Shown here: in pieces, positions 18,493 through 25,785 of the stretch
Numbering within the stretch: the first letter of the stretch is position 1
Layout of the letters: every line of letters begins with the position of its first letter
Assembly: GCF_016907955.1 (NCBI RefSeq)
Contig: NZ_JAFBCX010000004.1
Span: 1-64,000, forward strand
Direction: 5' to 3'
DNA: 64,000 nt
Source of the DNA: Lentzea nigeriaca
GTDB taxonomy: Bacteria; Actinomycetota; Actinomycetes; Mycobacteriales; Pseudonocardiaceae
Translations under genes and position numbers: made by a program
The notes under the pieces: generated by a model
What the model saw: only the letters and a program-made list of their open reading frames with translations
Told to the model about the DNA's origin: nothing
The model's database searches: none

Positions 18493-19332
18493 GTGATCAA
18501 TCCCAAAACCCCCTCCTCGATGGACATGCCACCCATCTGGGCGCCGGGCACCAAAGGCCCTGAAACACCCAATATCGCCCGAGTTCGCGACTATTGGCTG
18601 GGTGGCACGCGCAACTCGGCGGCCGACCGGCGACTGGGAGAACAGTTCACCCTGTGCGCGCCCCAATTGCCGTATCTGGCGCGCACGCATCGAAACTTCC
18701 TGCGCCGCGTCGTCACCCGGCTCGTGGGTGACGGAATTCGCCAGTTCGTCGATCTGGGCACCGGGATGCCGACCATGGGCAACGTGCACCAGGTGGCACA
18801 GCAGTGCGCTCCCGAGTGTCGCGTGGTCTACACCGACATCGACCCCGTCGTGGTGACCGAATCGCGCGCGCTGCTGGAAGGCGACGACCGCACTGCGTAC
18901 ATCCTCGCGGACGTGCAACGACCCGAACAGGTCCTGGACTCGCCGGCCCTGCGCCGCCTGCTCGACCTCGACGAGCCCGTGGCACTCCTGGCCATCGACG
19001 TGCTGCACCACATCCCCGACTCGGCCGGGCCCGCGGAGCTGCTGACCACCTACGCCGACGGGCTGGGATCCGGATGCCGGGTCGCCCTGTCACACACCTG
19101 CCGCCACGAGCAACTGCTCGACGCCATGAGGCTCTACAGCGACATCTACAACACGCCACTGCCGGAGTTCGCCTTCCGCACCACCGCGGAGGTCGAGAAG
19201 CTCCTGGCGGGGTTCGAGATCACCGAGCCCGGCCTGGTCCCGATCCCGCTCTGGCAGCCGGACCTCGACACCGAACCGGACCAGAACCCCGAGCACTTCA
19301 GCGGCTGCGCCGCACTGGCATACAGGTCGTGA
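18493..19332 (+). CDS. SAM-dependent methyltransferase, DUF574 (S-adenosyl methyltransferase) family
   Basis: About 279 residues. It shows the family's N-terminal signature (ARVRDYWLGGTRNSAADRR), the SAM-binding FVDLGTGMPT loop, a VYTDIDPVV second strand and an LLAIDVLHHIPD core. This family is abundant in actinomycetes and its substrates are unknown. The start is uncertain: a GTG at 18493 fits the conserved length, an in-frame ATG at 18520 is possible, and the frame is open back to 18301 through the terminator region. A palindromic element (18433-18450) that recurs elsewhere in the window lies about 40 bases upstream. Confidence 0.85.
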   Translation: MINPKTPSSMDMPPIWAPGTKGPETPNIARVRDYWLGGTRNSAADRRLGEQFTLCAPQLPYLARTHRNFLRRVVTRLVGDGIRQFVDLGTGMPTMGNVHQVAQQCAPECRVVYTDIDPVVVTESRALLEGDDRTAYILADVQRPEQVLDSPALRRLLDLDEPVALLAIDVLHHIPDSAGPAELLTTYADGLGSGCRVALSHTCRHEQLLDAMRLYSDIYNTPLPEFAFRTTAEVEKLLAGFEITEPGLVPIPLWQPDLDTEPDQNPEHFSGCAALAYRS

Positions 19333-19735
19333 GGCGGCGCACCGACAGCTCGCCGTGACGCCCGGACCGGGACGAGAACCGACGAGGCGGCGACGGTGAG
19401 CTATCGGGGGCCCATCCGTCACCGCCTGTCCGAGGACACGCCACGTGCCGAGGGGGCGCACGCAACGATGTCCCGTCTATACCGGCGCCAGCCTGACCAT
19501 GAAACGGTCCGAGCGCGTCGGAGTCTCGTTCAAAAAGAACACGTCATTCTTCTCGATATTTGTGACTCTGCGCGAATGAAATCTGGCGCTCATCACACGT
19601 CAGAGCAGCGGGCAAGCCTCGCAAGGCGCCAACGCACACCAGCACGAGCCAGTGATTCACCCTGTTTTGCGACAGCACGCGCCCCAGCTCCCGACGTAGC
19701 CTTGACGAGCAGACCCGGACGAGTGGGGAGTGCCG
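19333..19735. other. 403-base intergenic region, AT-richer, probable promoter
   Basis: No convincing gene is seen on either strand. The central part (about 19525-19605) is noticeably AT-richer than its surroundings. A TGTTTTGCGACAG element at 19663-19675 matches one at 22387-22399 near the first ECF sigma gene. The distal part probably carries the promoter of the small gene at 19736. Confidence 0.4.
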
Positions 19736-19981
19736 ATGTCAAATCCGGTGGAATGGGTTTACCCGACAGGCATGCCACTTTACGATCTTACGCTCGCCGG
19801 TATCCTGCTCCTCGCCTCCGGAACCGTCCTGAGGGTGGTTGCGCGGCCAAAGCAGCAGCGCGCCACGCGAAAGCGGAAGCTGGATGTACCACAGCACGCC
19901 GAAGTGCCCGGGCCACGGACCCGGACAGCGGTCAATCGGGCTCGGGAGACGGTTCGAGGAGACCGTCACACCGCTGCATGA
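19736..19981 (+). CDS. Small single-pass membrane protein
   Basis: 81 residues with one hydrophobic segment (about 14-34, LYDLTLAGILLLASGTVL) followed by a long basic tail. A GGGGAG site precedes the ATG. The last 50 bases overlap the convergent lsr2-like gene, which lowers confidence, but the helix and the site support a real gene. No family is recognised. Confidence 0.5.
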   Translation: MSNPVEWVYPTGMPLYDLTLAGILLLASGTVLRVVARPKQQRATRKRKLDVPQHAEVPGPRTRTAVNRARETVRGDRHTAA

Positions 19982-20318
19982 TGTCGTCCGACCGGCTCTC
20001 GTGCGCGGCTTTGAAAGCCGCGATCACCGCGTTCGGGATACGACCTCGGCTGCTCAGGCCGACACCCTGTTCCTGCGCCCACGCCCGAATGCGGGCCATG
20101 AGGTCGTCCTGGGTGGAGTACAAGGTGCCGGCACCCCAGTCCACCCGGCGTGCCAAGGGGAGGAACGGTGCCAGTGCGGCACGAAGCTGCTCCTGGTGAG
20201 CCTTGTTCAGGTCGATCTCGTAGTGAACCCCGTCCACCCCGAAAGAGACCGTGGACACGTCGTCGCTGACGATCCCGTTCAGATCGTCCGTCTTGTGGAC
20301 GATGATCCGTACCACCAT
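19932..20318 (-). CDS. lsr2: Lsr2-family nucleoid-associated protein
   Basis: 128 residues. The N-terminal dimerisation domain (VVRIIVHKTDDLNG, then VSFGVDGVHYEIDL) and the C-terminal DNA-binding domain with an AT-hook-like RGRIP loop at about 91-95 are both intact, so it should oligomerise and bind AT-rich DNA in the minor groove. Lsr2 silences foreign and surface-related genes in actinobacteria. I chose the ATG giving the family N-terminus (MVVRIIVHK); the frame is open 84 bases further upstream. It is likely a paralogue rather than the core chromosomal copy, given its position behind the secreted repeat protein. Confidence 0.93.
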   Translation of the reverse strand: MVVRIIVHKTDDLNGIVSDDVSTVSFGVDGVHYEIDLNKAHQEQLRAALAPFLPLARRVDWGAGTLYSTQDDLMARIRAWAQEQGVGLSSRGRIPNAVIAAFKAAHESRSDDIMQRCDGLLEPSPEPD

Positions 20319-20426
20319 GTCCTTCACCTCACCGACGACATGCGACAACCCTGGACACGGGTGCGGTGAGCCTGGCTCCCACCGCACCCGCTCGACCGGC
20401 AACTGACGACCGGTGTCCAGGGAAGA

Positions 20427-21332
20427 TCAGACCGCGATGGCCGATCCGGTCAGGGCTTCGGCGGCGTCCGCGGGGCAGTCGTCCGCCGCCGTGCTCGACG
20501 ACACGCCAGCGGCATCCACGCCCGCGGCAGCCACCGCGTGCGCGTCGGCACCAAGGCCGAGGGCGAGAGCGAGAGCGGCGTCGACGTCGACGATGGCGTC
20601 GACGTCCACAGCGGCGGCCAGGCCCAACCCGGCAGCCACGACACCGTGCACATCGGCGGCGGCAGCAGCAGCGACGCCGAGACCGGCACCGTGCGTGCTC
20701 GCGATGGCGACCACGCCATGGGTGTGGTCAGTGGACGAAGTGGACGACGAAGTGGAGGAGTTCGAGCCGGTGGAGCTCGAACCGGCCGTGTCGGCGCAGG
20801 GATCCGCGTCGACACTCGTGCCCGCCGCAGCGTCGGCAGCGACACCGACACCAGCGGCCAGCGCGGCGTCGACAGTGGCGGCAGCCCCCACCGCAGCGTC
20901 GGCAGCGACACCGACACCAGCGGCCAGCGCGGCGTCGACAGTGGCGGCAGCCCCCACCGCAGCGTCGGCAGCGACACCGACACCGGCAGCCAACGCGGCG
21001 TCGACAGTGGCGACAACAGGCACGTTGACATCGGCGGCCGCCGCGATGCCGGCCGCGTTCGCGTTGCAGGTCGAGGCCACCTCCATCGCGCACGGCGTGT
21101 CATCGGGGGTCGAGCTGATGGTCACGATCTCCTGTTCGGGGGTCTCCTCTTCGGGAGTGCCCGCCATCGTCGCGCCGGGGTCCGGTGCCGATTCCGCAGC
21201 CGCCGGAGCTTCCTGCGGTGCGGGCGCCGGGCCCTCCTGAACGTGCGCGTGGGCGGTCCCGAACCCGTTCGCGAGAATCGCGACACCTGCCGCAGCAGCC
21301 GCGATGAACCCCTTGTACAGCTTCTTCTGCAT
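20427..21332 (-). CDS. Secreted Ala/Val-rich tandem-repeat protein
   Basis: 301 residues. A clear signal peptide (MQKKLYKGF, then a hydrophobic stretch ending in AHA at about 30) is followed by a Pro/Ala/Glu linker, a Cys-containing segment and three near-identical 22-residue units with the core TVDAALAAGVGVAADAAVG. A Ser/Thr-rich spacer and a second Ala/Val/Asp/His-rich stretch complete it. There is no sortase motif or C-terminal membrane helix. The alternating small/beta-branched pattern with periodic Asp suggests a fibrous or amyloid-like structural protein, which is inference; I recognise no family. It lies between an ECF sigma gene and lsr2. Confidence 0.78.
   Translation of the reverse strand: MQKKLYKGFIAAAAAGVAILANGFGTAHAHVQEGPAPAPQEAPAAAESAPDPGATMAGTPEEETPEQEIVTISSTPDDTPCAMEVASTCNANAAGIAAAADVNVPVVATVDAALAAGVGVAADAAVGAAATVDAALAAGVGVAADAAVGAAATVDAALAAGVGVAADAAAGTSVDADPCADTAGSSSTGSNSSTSSSTSSTDHTHGVVAIASTHGAGLGVAAAAAADVHGVVAAGLGLAAAVDVDAIVDVDAALALALGLGADAHAVAAAGVDAAGVSSSTAADDCPADAAEALTGSAIAV
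20827..21024 (-). repeat. Three tandem 66-base repeats within the secreted protein gene
   Basis: Copies begin at 20827, 20893 and 20959, exactly 66 bases apart and in frame (22 codons). The first two are virtually identical at the DNA level and the third differs slightly, indicating recent internal duplication. Confidence 0.9.
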
Positions 21333-21489
21333 TCCGTTTCCCTTGTTTACATTCTCGGAACGAGGTCGACAGCCTCGTGACTCGACTGGGATGCGCACGC
21401 GACACCGCAGTGAAAATTCGCATCGAACCGCAGCGGCGGCGCAGCAGAACACTAGCCGTGGAGAAACATCGAAACCAAGCCGGATCATC

Positions 21490-21545
21490 AATTGTGGGGA
21501 TGCGCGAGCCCGGATTTGGGGATGCCCGGCCCAAATCGGGATTAC
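21490..21545. promoter_or_regulatory. Cluster of three related TTTGGGGATGC-type motifs
   Basis: Direct copies AATTGTGGGGATGCG (about 21490) and GGATTTGGGGATGCC (about 21512) are followed by an inverted partial copy CCCAAATCGGGAT (about 21531). Thirteen bases (ATTTGGGGATGCC) match the element at 50080-50097. The cluster is about 180 bases upstream of the secreted repeat-protein gene and just past the end of the ECF gene. Confidence 0.5.
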
Positions 21546-21560
21546 CGACGGGCGGACGCG

Positions 21561-22373
21561 CTACGCACCAAAAGAATCGACCAGCCGGAAGTCCGGCACC
21601 TCGGGCACCACGACCGTCAACGGCGCCGACCGACGCAGCTGCGTCATCAGCTCGGACACCTCGTGTGCCGCATTGGTGCATCGGTCGCAGGTGGCGATGT
21701 GCCGCTGCACGCGGATCCGCAGTCCCTGTCCGAGCCTGCCGCACAGCCACGCGGCGAGATTGCTCGCGGACAACCTGCACTCGGCCACGACCGTCGACTT
21801 GACGTGCATCTGCAGGTAGGCGACCCGGAGACCTTCACGTGCCCGGAACGCGAGCGCGGCCAGCGCGTTCGGATGGATGCCGAGCCGGCCGGCCACGGTC
21901 GAGGTAGGCGTCTTCTCGATCTCCAGCTGGACCAGCACGCTCCGCCACCGGTCGGGCAGGCTTTCCAACGCCCGCAGCGCCAGGTCGGCGTCCAGCCTCT
22001 CGATCAGGGGATCCCGGTCGGTGATCGGCACCACCTGCTCGGAGGGGTCGGCCTGACGGTCCACCAGACGATCGATCGCGAGCTGCTTGTAGAACGTGGT
22101 GCGCACCGTGGTCAGCAGGTAGGCGCGGAACAGTGTGGATGGTCCGCCACCGGACACGATCCGGTTGAGCACCTTGGTGAAGGCCTCCGCGACGAGGTCG
22201 TCCGCCCCCTGCGACGTTCCGAGCAACCGGCACGCGAAGCTGTGCGCACAAGCGTGGTACCTGCGGTACAGCTCACCGAAGGCATCCCGGTCGCCGACCC
22301 GGACGGCGTGCAGGAGGGCCGAGTCCGAGCTGCAGGCACTCTGATCGTCGTGGTCGTCGAGATCCTCAGCCAT
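21561..22373 (-). CDS. ECF RNA polymerase sigma factor with fused C-terminal zinc-finger domain (copy A)
   Basis: 270 residues. Sigma region 2 (about 15-85: AFGELYRRY, then DDLVAEAFTKVLNRI) and region 4 (about 125-180: LPDRWRSVLVQLEIEKTPTS) are followed by an extension with Cys at about 199, His at about 225 and a CxxC at about 229-232, the zinc-binding pattern of anti-sigma (ZAS/zf-HC2) domains. The ATG is preceded by GGCAGGTGAG, nearly identical to the site before copy B at 49927. Such fusions are thought to be controlled through their own extension rather than a separate anti-sigma factor. It is the distal gene of the first regulatory cassette. Confidence 0.9.
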   Translation of the reverse strand: MAEDLDDHDDQSACSSDSALLHAVRVGDRDAFGELYRRYHACAHSFACRLLGTSQGADDLVAEAFTKVLNRIVSGGGPSTLFRAYLLTTVRTTFYKQLAIDRLVDRQADPSEQVVPITDRDPLIERLDADLALRALESLPDRWRSVLVQLEIEKTPTSTVAGRLGIHPNALAALAFRAREGLRVAYLQMHVKSTVVAECRLSASNLAAWLCGRLGQGLRIRVQRHIATCDRCTNAAHEVSELMTQLRRSAPLTVVVPEVPDFRLVDSFGA

Positions 22374-22386
22374 CTCACCTGCCCCT

Positions 22387-22399
22387 TGTTTTGCGATAG
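22387..22399. promoter_or_regulatory. TGTTTTGCGATAG element next to ECF gene start
   Basis: Differs at one base from the element at 19663-19675. On the minus strand it lies 14 bases upstream of the ECF copy A ATG, between the likely promoter and the ribosome-binding site, so it could be an operator or part of the 5' leader. Confidence 0.3.
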
Positions 22400-22604
22400 T
22401 GACTGATGAACCGCAGGACAAAACTACAACCAGACCTGACGGAACGCAGTCCGCGAGCCTCCATTCTGACGTTACTTCCGCTCGACCGGGGCGGCGCGGT
22501 GACACAGCCGGACGAAGTCGGCGCGCCTCTCATGCGCAACCACCCCAACCGGATGATAATTGAAACTCAATCATGTGCATTTATTTCACAATCGGACACA
22601 GTGT

Positions 22605-22988
22605 TCATCTTTTGTCGTCGATCACGAATAGTGACGATGCCGGGCGGAGCAACTTGGGCGCCCTCGGGTCGTCGGGGTGCGGCAACGCGTACAACTCGTC
22701 GATGGCGTCACCCAGCGTGCCTGTGTACTCCCACAGGACACCGGGCACCGGCGAACGCCGTTGGCCCCGGCAATCCTCGATCCTCAAGCGGGCCACCGTC
22801 ACGTCGTCCACCGCCCGCACCGTGATCGTCTCGGTGACGGTCCGTCGCTCGCGAGTGCCGTAGATGCAGTCGACACCGACAACGTGCACGGTCAGAAAGA
22901 TCCAACCGGAACCGTCCCGTGCCATCGCCGCCAGCTTCAGCAGCCCGGAGTCACCGCACACGGCTTCGAGGTATTCGGGACTGCTCAC
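22605..22988 (-). CDS. Hypothetical protein in regulatory cassette A
   Basis: 127 residues, soluble, mixed alpha/beta in appearance, with two Cys residues (about 40 and 73). I recognise no family. It ends 231 bases before the ECF gene start and begins 18 bases after the QueD-like gene, so it is probably co-transcribed with the latter. No counterpart exists in the second cassette copy. Confidence 0.7.
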   Translation of the reverse strand: MSSPEYLEAVCGDSGLLKLAAMARDGSGWIFLTVHVVGVDCIYGTRERRTVTETITVRAVDDVTVARLRIEDCRGQRRSPVPGVLWEYTGTLGDAIDELYALPHPDDPRAPKLLRPASSLFVIDDKR

Positions 22989-23006
22989 AACAGCACCGCC
23001 TCTCTG

Positions 23007-23402
23007 TCATCGATGACTGTTGCCCTGCCCCCTGGACACCAGGTACCTGCCCCACGAGGTTCGCCCGGCCGACACCCTGACACCGTGCAGCGTCTCGGCC
23101 ACGTAGGCGGTGAGGTGGCAGCGGCACCAGCCCGCCAGATGACCGGCGAGCCTCGCCGGCGTCGGATCACCCACCAGCACATCGTTGAGGTGACGGCCTT
23201 CCAGTTCGCTCGTGACGTACCGCCGCAGCGGCTCGAGGGCCGCGGTCTCGGCCGGAGCGTCGGTGGGCAACAAGCCGGTCGCGTGCAGGACGACCTCCAC
23301 CGTCCACTGGTGCATGTGTACGCCGTGGCACGGATGAGTCCGCCGCAGGCCTGGGATCTCATGTGTGGCGACAAAGCTGTAGTGCTCGACGATCTCGTAC
23401 AT
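23007..23402 (-). CDS. Divergent QueD / 6-pyruvoyl-tetrahydropterin synthase-like protein
   Basis: 131 residues. The zinc ligands of the PTPS/QueD fold are kept: His at about 14 and the CxxxHxH segment (Cys 25, His 29, His 31), and the LND turn at about 72-74 aligns with the family. However, the Asp-His pair that normally completes the catalytic triad reads Glu-Gly (about 68-69) and the C-terminal pterin-binding Glu is replaced. No queC/queE genes are nearby. It therefore may use a different substrate or act as a ligand sensor. It lies nine bases from the small cassette protein and 18 bases from the 127-residue hypothetical, inside a regulatory operon. Confidence 0.75.
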   Translation of the reverse strand: MYEIVEHYSFVATHEIPGLRRTHPCHGVHMHQWTVEVVLHATGLLPTDAPAETAALEPLRRYVTSELEGRHLNDVLVGDPTPARLAGHLAGWCRCHLTAYVAETLHGVRVSAGRTSWGRYLVSRGQGNSHR

Positions 23403-23411
23403 GTCCCCGCT

Positions 23412-23708
23412 TCACGAGCGTTGTGCGAACGGATCCGCCGCGGCGCACGTCCGCTCCCGCCGGCCCGCCAACTGGGTGGAGGCATCCCTGAGCGCCCCGC
23501 GCAGGCGCCCCACCTGCAGCGGTGACAGGTAGACGGGCCCGAAGGACGCTCCCTCGAGCGCGACGCAGCCGCGGCCGAGCCGGACCACCACGTTCGCCTC
23601 GTGCCGCTCGTCCGCCTCGCCGTCCGAGGGGGACGACACCGGATGCCGGTGCCACCCCAACCTCATCAACATCGACATCCGTGGCCATTTTCGAAAGTGG
23701 TGCCTCAT
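23412..23708 (-). CDS. Small conserved cassette protein (copy A)
   Basis: 98 residues. It aligns along most of its length with the protein at 50102-50443: both begin MRHH/MFRRH, share a WxxxSML segment, a central strand with CVxxE and an LSxxQVxRLRxALRxA helix. I recognise no family. The start is an ATG seven bases after GAGGAG. The N-terminus is strongly basic, the C-terminus a predicted helix. It stands between the LuxR-type gene and the QueD-like gene. Confidence 0.75.
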   Translation of the reverse strand: MRHHFRKWPRMSMLMRLGWHRHPVSSPSDGEADERHEANVVVRLGRGCVALEGASFGPVYLSPLQVGRLRGALRDASTQLAGRRERTCAAADPFAQRS

Positions 23709-23929
23709 CAACAGCTCCTCGTCGATCCGACCGTGGACGCGCACAGTGGAACCGTGGTGACGAGGAAGGAGAGGAACTCGCCACCACGGCCCCGGGAGGC
23801 GACGGCGTGACGACCGATGAACCCGAAGACCCGGTCGTCAACGGGGCATGTCCGCCGCCGTGAATGTGGACCTGGTAGCCATGACCTCATTACGGACCCG
23901 TCACCTGAGTCACCCGGAGGGGTTCCACC

Positions 23930-24619
23930 TCAGCGGGACAGCAACGACATCTCGAAAGCCTTCGCGACGGCATGTGCCCTGTCACGTGCGTCGAGCTTGC
24001 GCAGGACGTGGTTCACGTGGGTCCGGACGGTCTCCGTACCGATACCGAGGCGGCCGGCGATCTCCACCGCGGTCCGTCCTTTCGCGATCTCGTGCAGCAC
24101 CTCGAGTTCCCGGCGTGACAACGGCTTGCCACTGAAGGCCACCGTGGAGAGTCGCACGGGGCCGAAACAGGCGCGCAGCTGCGGATCGACGTAGTCGCCG
24201 AGATCGACACCGAGCCTGATCGCTGTCACCAGGCGGTCGGAGTCCGCCTCGATCGGCACCAGCGACCGGGCTCCGTGCAGGCGTGCCCGAGCCATCGCCT
24301 CGGCGCTCCTCGCCTCCGGACCGATGAGCACGACGACGATCATGCGGTTGAACAGACGGGTCAGCAGCTCGCACATCTTCCAGCCGGGATCGCTGCCGGA
24401 CGTGATCAGGACCGCGTCCGGGGCTGTCCGATCGCACAGTTCGACGGCGGCAGGTGCACCACTCGCCGCGCCGATCCAGGTAAGACCGGGGTCGGCGGCG
24501 ACGACGGTCTCGACACCACTACGGAGCAACGGCAACGAGTCGACCAGCGCGACACGGAGCTGTCCGTCCCTGTGCCGCCGACAGGTGCCGAGGTCGGCCT
24601 CGGCCAGCGACTGTGTCAT
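23930..24619 (-). CDS. LuxR-type regulator with degenerate receiver (copy A)
   Basis: 229 residues: a receiver-fold N-terminal domain (about 20-150) and a LuxR helix-turn-helix (about 165-220: SRRELEVLHEIAKGRTAVEIA, ending LRKLDARDRAHAV). The phospho-acceptor Asp expected after the third strand is Thr (about 73) in VLITSGSDPGW, although one acid of the first-strand pocket remains (about 27). It is therefore probably not regulated by standard phosphotransfer. The paralogue at 50475 is very similar. The ATG lies two bases after the upstream gene's stop. Confidence 0.88.
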   Translation of the reverse strand: MTQSLAEADLGTCRRHRDGQLRVALVDSLPLLRSGVETVVAADPGLTWIGAASGAPAAVELCDRTAPDAVLITSGSDPGWKMCELLTRLFNRMIVVVLIGPEARSAEAMARARLHGARSLVPIEADSDRLVTAIRLGVDLGDYVDPQLRACFGPVRLSTVAFSGKPLSRRELEVLHEIAKGRTAVEIAGRLGIGTETVRTHVNHVLRKLDARDRAHAVAKAFEMSLLSR

Positions 24620-24621
24620 GT

Positions 24622-25146
24622 TCACCCGCAACGCACCGGCTGACCGGCCCGGGACTCCTTGTGCTCGCCCCGATTCGGTCCTGACCGTCCAGGTAGGACC
24701 TCCACCGACATGCCGGCGGTGGGAGTTTCCTTCGGTGTCCGCGGCCTGGTGTCGTGCCCCTTCACACAGGACTGGAGGTCCGGAGCCTCTCCGATCGGGT
24801 GCTGCGCCGCGGCGACCGTCGGCTGTGGTGCGGGCAGGGGTGTCGTGACCGCGTCCCGTGGGGCCGGTGCGGGCAGTTGAGGCGCTGTCCACTCCGGACC
24901 TGCCGGAACCGTGACCGTCGTTGTCACGGTCACGGTGTGCAGGTCTCCCGCGCTGACGCTGTCGATCACGTTGGCGACCGCGTCCGGCGTTTTGGTGACG
25001 GAGTCGAACAACGCCCCGGCCAGTATCGCGAGCGGCACGACGAGAGCACCTATGAGGCCCCTCCTGGTGCAGTCACCACATCTGGGGCGCGCCGCTTTCT
25101 TCGGCCGCACCAATCGATGTTTGCCCGCTGCCCTTCGGCGCAACAT
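24622..25146 (-). CDS. Hypothetical single-pass membrane protein with Pro-rich exterior
   Basis: About 174 residues. A basic N-terminus with a CGDC pair, one membrane helix (LIGALVVPLAILAGALF, about 33-50) and a Thr/Val- then Pro-rich C-terminal part with one Cys. The ATG chosen has AAGGAG six bases upstream; an ATG 30 bases further upstream is also possible. It runs directly into the LuxR-type gene, so the pair is probably co-translated, suggesting a membrane partner of the regulator. No family is recognised. Confidence 0.65.
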   Translation of the reverse strand: MLRRRAAGKHRLVRPKKAARPRCGDCTRRGLIGALVVPLAILAGALFDSVTKTPDAVANVIDSVSAGDLHTVTVTTTVTVPAGPEWTAPQLPAPAPRDAVTTPLPAPQPTVAAAQHPIGEAPDLQSCVKGHDTRPRTPKETPTAGMSVEVLPGRSGPNRGEHKESRAGQPVRCG

Positions 25147-25234
25147 GCCGAACTCCTTCTTCACCTTGTGACTCATCGTGCGTTGATCACCGCACAACGT
25201 TTGATGACCCTGGTGAGCGAGCCGCTTACGCGAG

Positions 25235-25288
25235 CGAACAGGAGTTCACCGAAGCGGGCGAACCTCGGTGCCCACGCGTAAGCGAACC
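25235..25288. promoter_or_regulatory. Three GCGAAC direct repeats at 24-base spacing, overlapping an inverted repeat
   Basis: GCGAAC occurs at 25235, 25259 and 25283, exactly 24 bases apart, in the divergent region between the genes at 25146 (minus) and 25349 (plus). A perfect 10-base inverted repeat (CGCTTACGCG at 25224-25233, CGCGTAAGCG at 25276-25285) overlaps it. This looks like a multi-site operator. Confidence 0.5.
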
Positions 25289-25348
25289 GGGGAGCCGGTG
25301 TCTACCAACGTCGTTGCCACGTGAGGCAGTCGTAGGAGGAGACCAGTC

Positions 25349-25774
25349 GTGATCAGTACCATGCCGGCTCGTGTGTTGCGCGTCGCCGTGATCAGCTCCG
25401 CGTCGTCGCTGGAGCGAGGCGTCGCCCCGATCATCCGGGAGAGCCGGGAGCTGGCGTGGATCGGTTCGGCGTCCGACAGCAACTCCGCGATCCACCTGTG
25501 CCGGACGGACGGCCCCGACGTGTTGCTTCTCGACTCGGCGAGCGACCCGCGCTGGGATCTGGCGCTGTTGTTGACGTCGATGTTCCCGGACCTGGCGATC
25601 GTGGGGCTGTTGCGCAGGGACGCCCGTAACTCCGTGGCCGCGGCTTGGGCCCGCTTGCACGGAGTCCGCGGCCTCATCGGACTCAACGCGGACGGCGAGG
25701 CACTGCTCACCACGATCCGCGCGACCGTCGAGAAAGGACAGTTCGTGCACCCGGACGCGATCAGCTCCAGCTGA
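25349..25774 (+). CDS. Receiver-only paralogue of the cassette LuxR-type regulators
   Basis: 141 residues aligning over its full length with the N-terminal domains of the proteins at 23930 and 50475 (shared SASDPRW/SGSDPGW segment, LLTSMF/LLTRLF, ARLHGVRGLIGLNAD), but it stops where their helix-turn-helix would begin. It has Asp at about 62 where the others have Thr or Ser, yet lacks the acidic residues of the first strand. The GTG start follows AGGAGGAG. It may be a competitor or sensor subunit, or a truncated gene; the intact domain and good ribosome-binding site favour function. Confidence 0.7.
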   Translation: MISTMPARVLRVAVISSASSLERGVAPIIRESRELAWIGSASDSNSAIHLCRTDGPDVLLLDSASDPRWDLALLLTSMFPDLAIVGLLRRDARNSVAAAWARLHGVRGLIGLNADGEALLTTIRATVEKGQFVHPDAISSS

Positions 25775-25785
25775 CGCATCGTGCG

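Noticed and set aside
20827..21024. Possible CRISPR-like or satellite repeat
   Set aside because: The 66-base units are contiguous, in frame and without spacers, so they are protein-coding repeats.
23007..23402. Functional QueD with a queuosine or deazapurine cluster
   Set aside because: No queC, queE or queF homologue is nearby and key catalytic residues are changed, so only QueD-like is claimed.
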